From Verrucomicrobia bacterium UBA1183 (lineage in GTDB: Bacteria > Verrucomicrobiota > Verrucomicrobiia > Opitutales > UBA9783): DNA of 5,119 nucleotides. A program made the position numbers and the translations under genes. This document shows positions 4,971 to 5,119 of the stretch, in pieces. Below the pieces are notes generated by a model. That model had not been told where the DNA came from. It worked only from the letters and a program-made list of their open reading frames with translations, and ran no database searches. The stretch covers positions 1,603 through 6,721 of the forward strand of contig DBYP01000008.1 in assembly GCA_002309885.1 (NCBI GenBank), given 5' to 3'. How positions within the stretch are numbered: position 1 is the stretch's first letter; each line of letters opens with the position of its first letter.

Positions 4971-5119
4971 AAGGGAAGCTTTTTTCAAAAAGTTCCCTTG
5001 CGTTTTACGCCCACCTTATGATTAATAAACTATCCGTAACACGGTCTAGTGTATAATATATTATACATTAATCGTCTTGCACCTTGGGCGATTTTTTGTA
5101 AAAAATCCCTCAAAGCAGG
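4971..5119 (+). repeat. Compound palindromic repeat, forward unit 2 (cut by window end)
   Basis: This is a second tandem copy, 216 nt downstream of the first: hairpin A at 4971-4999, B at 5034-5044, C at 5047-5070 (one change relative to the perfect palindrome), D at 5090-5107 with clean GATTTTTT / AAAAAATC arms, and the start of E at the window edge. From about 5006 onward it is nearly identical to unit 1. The main differences are one A-to-G in module C and a five-base patch in module D that restores the hairpin. Hairpin A here is the exact reverse complement of 109-137. The array evidently continues beyond the window. Confidence 0.92.

Noticed and set aside
4755..5119. CRISPR array
   Set aside because: The repeated unit is 216 nt with almost no unique spacer between copies, and no cas gene is present.

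Overview
The window looks like chromosomal DNA of a moderately AT-rich, probably Gram-negative bacterium. The L35 start (MQKTRKS), the L20 sequence and the PheS core read most like Verrucomicrobiota (Opitutae/Puniceicoccales-type) to me, with rpmI-rplT-pheS in that order. This taxonomic guess comes from remembered family sequences, not from a search, and should be held loosely.

Layout, left to right. Positions 1-240 hold a compound palindromic repeat in reverse orientation, ending about 10 nt from the pheS stop codon. Positions 251-1920 hold a leftward translation cluster, rpmI (L35) -> rplT (L20) -> pheS (phenylalanyl-tRNA synthetase alpha chain). No pheT follows pheS inside the window and no infC precedes rpmI. 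Positions 1921-2326 are non-coding: the rpmI leader region, a strong intrinsic-terminator-like hairpin facing right, and a truncated copy of the compound repeat. Positions 2327-4054 hold a second leftward transcription unit. It has a membrane-anchored TPR protein followed 9 nt later by pseI (pseudaminic acid synthase), under a good sigma70-type promoter at 4066-4094 that would give an almost leaderless message. A rightward gene at 4301-4726 encodes a small, probably exported protein of unknown function. Positions 4755-5119 hold the compound repeat again, now forward and tandemly repeated with a 216-nt period, running off the end of the window.

The genes are mostly ordinary: translation machinery, one enzyme for a nine-carbon surface sugar, one envelope TPR protein and one orphan secreted protein. 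The unusual part is the intergenic DNA. A roughly 216-nt unit is built from up to six separate inverted repeats in fixed order. It occurs between genes in both orientations, flanks the 4.5-kb gene block as inverted repeats, and in at least two copies has a longer-range stem enclosing two of its hairpins. I do not recognise this unit as a named element. It is the best candidate here for something undescribed.
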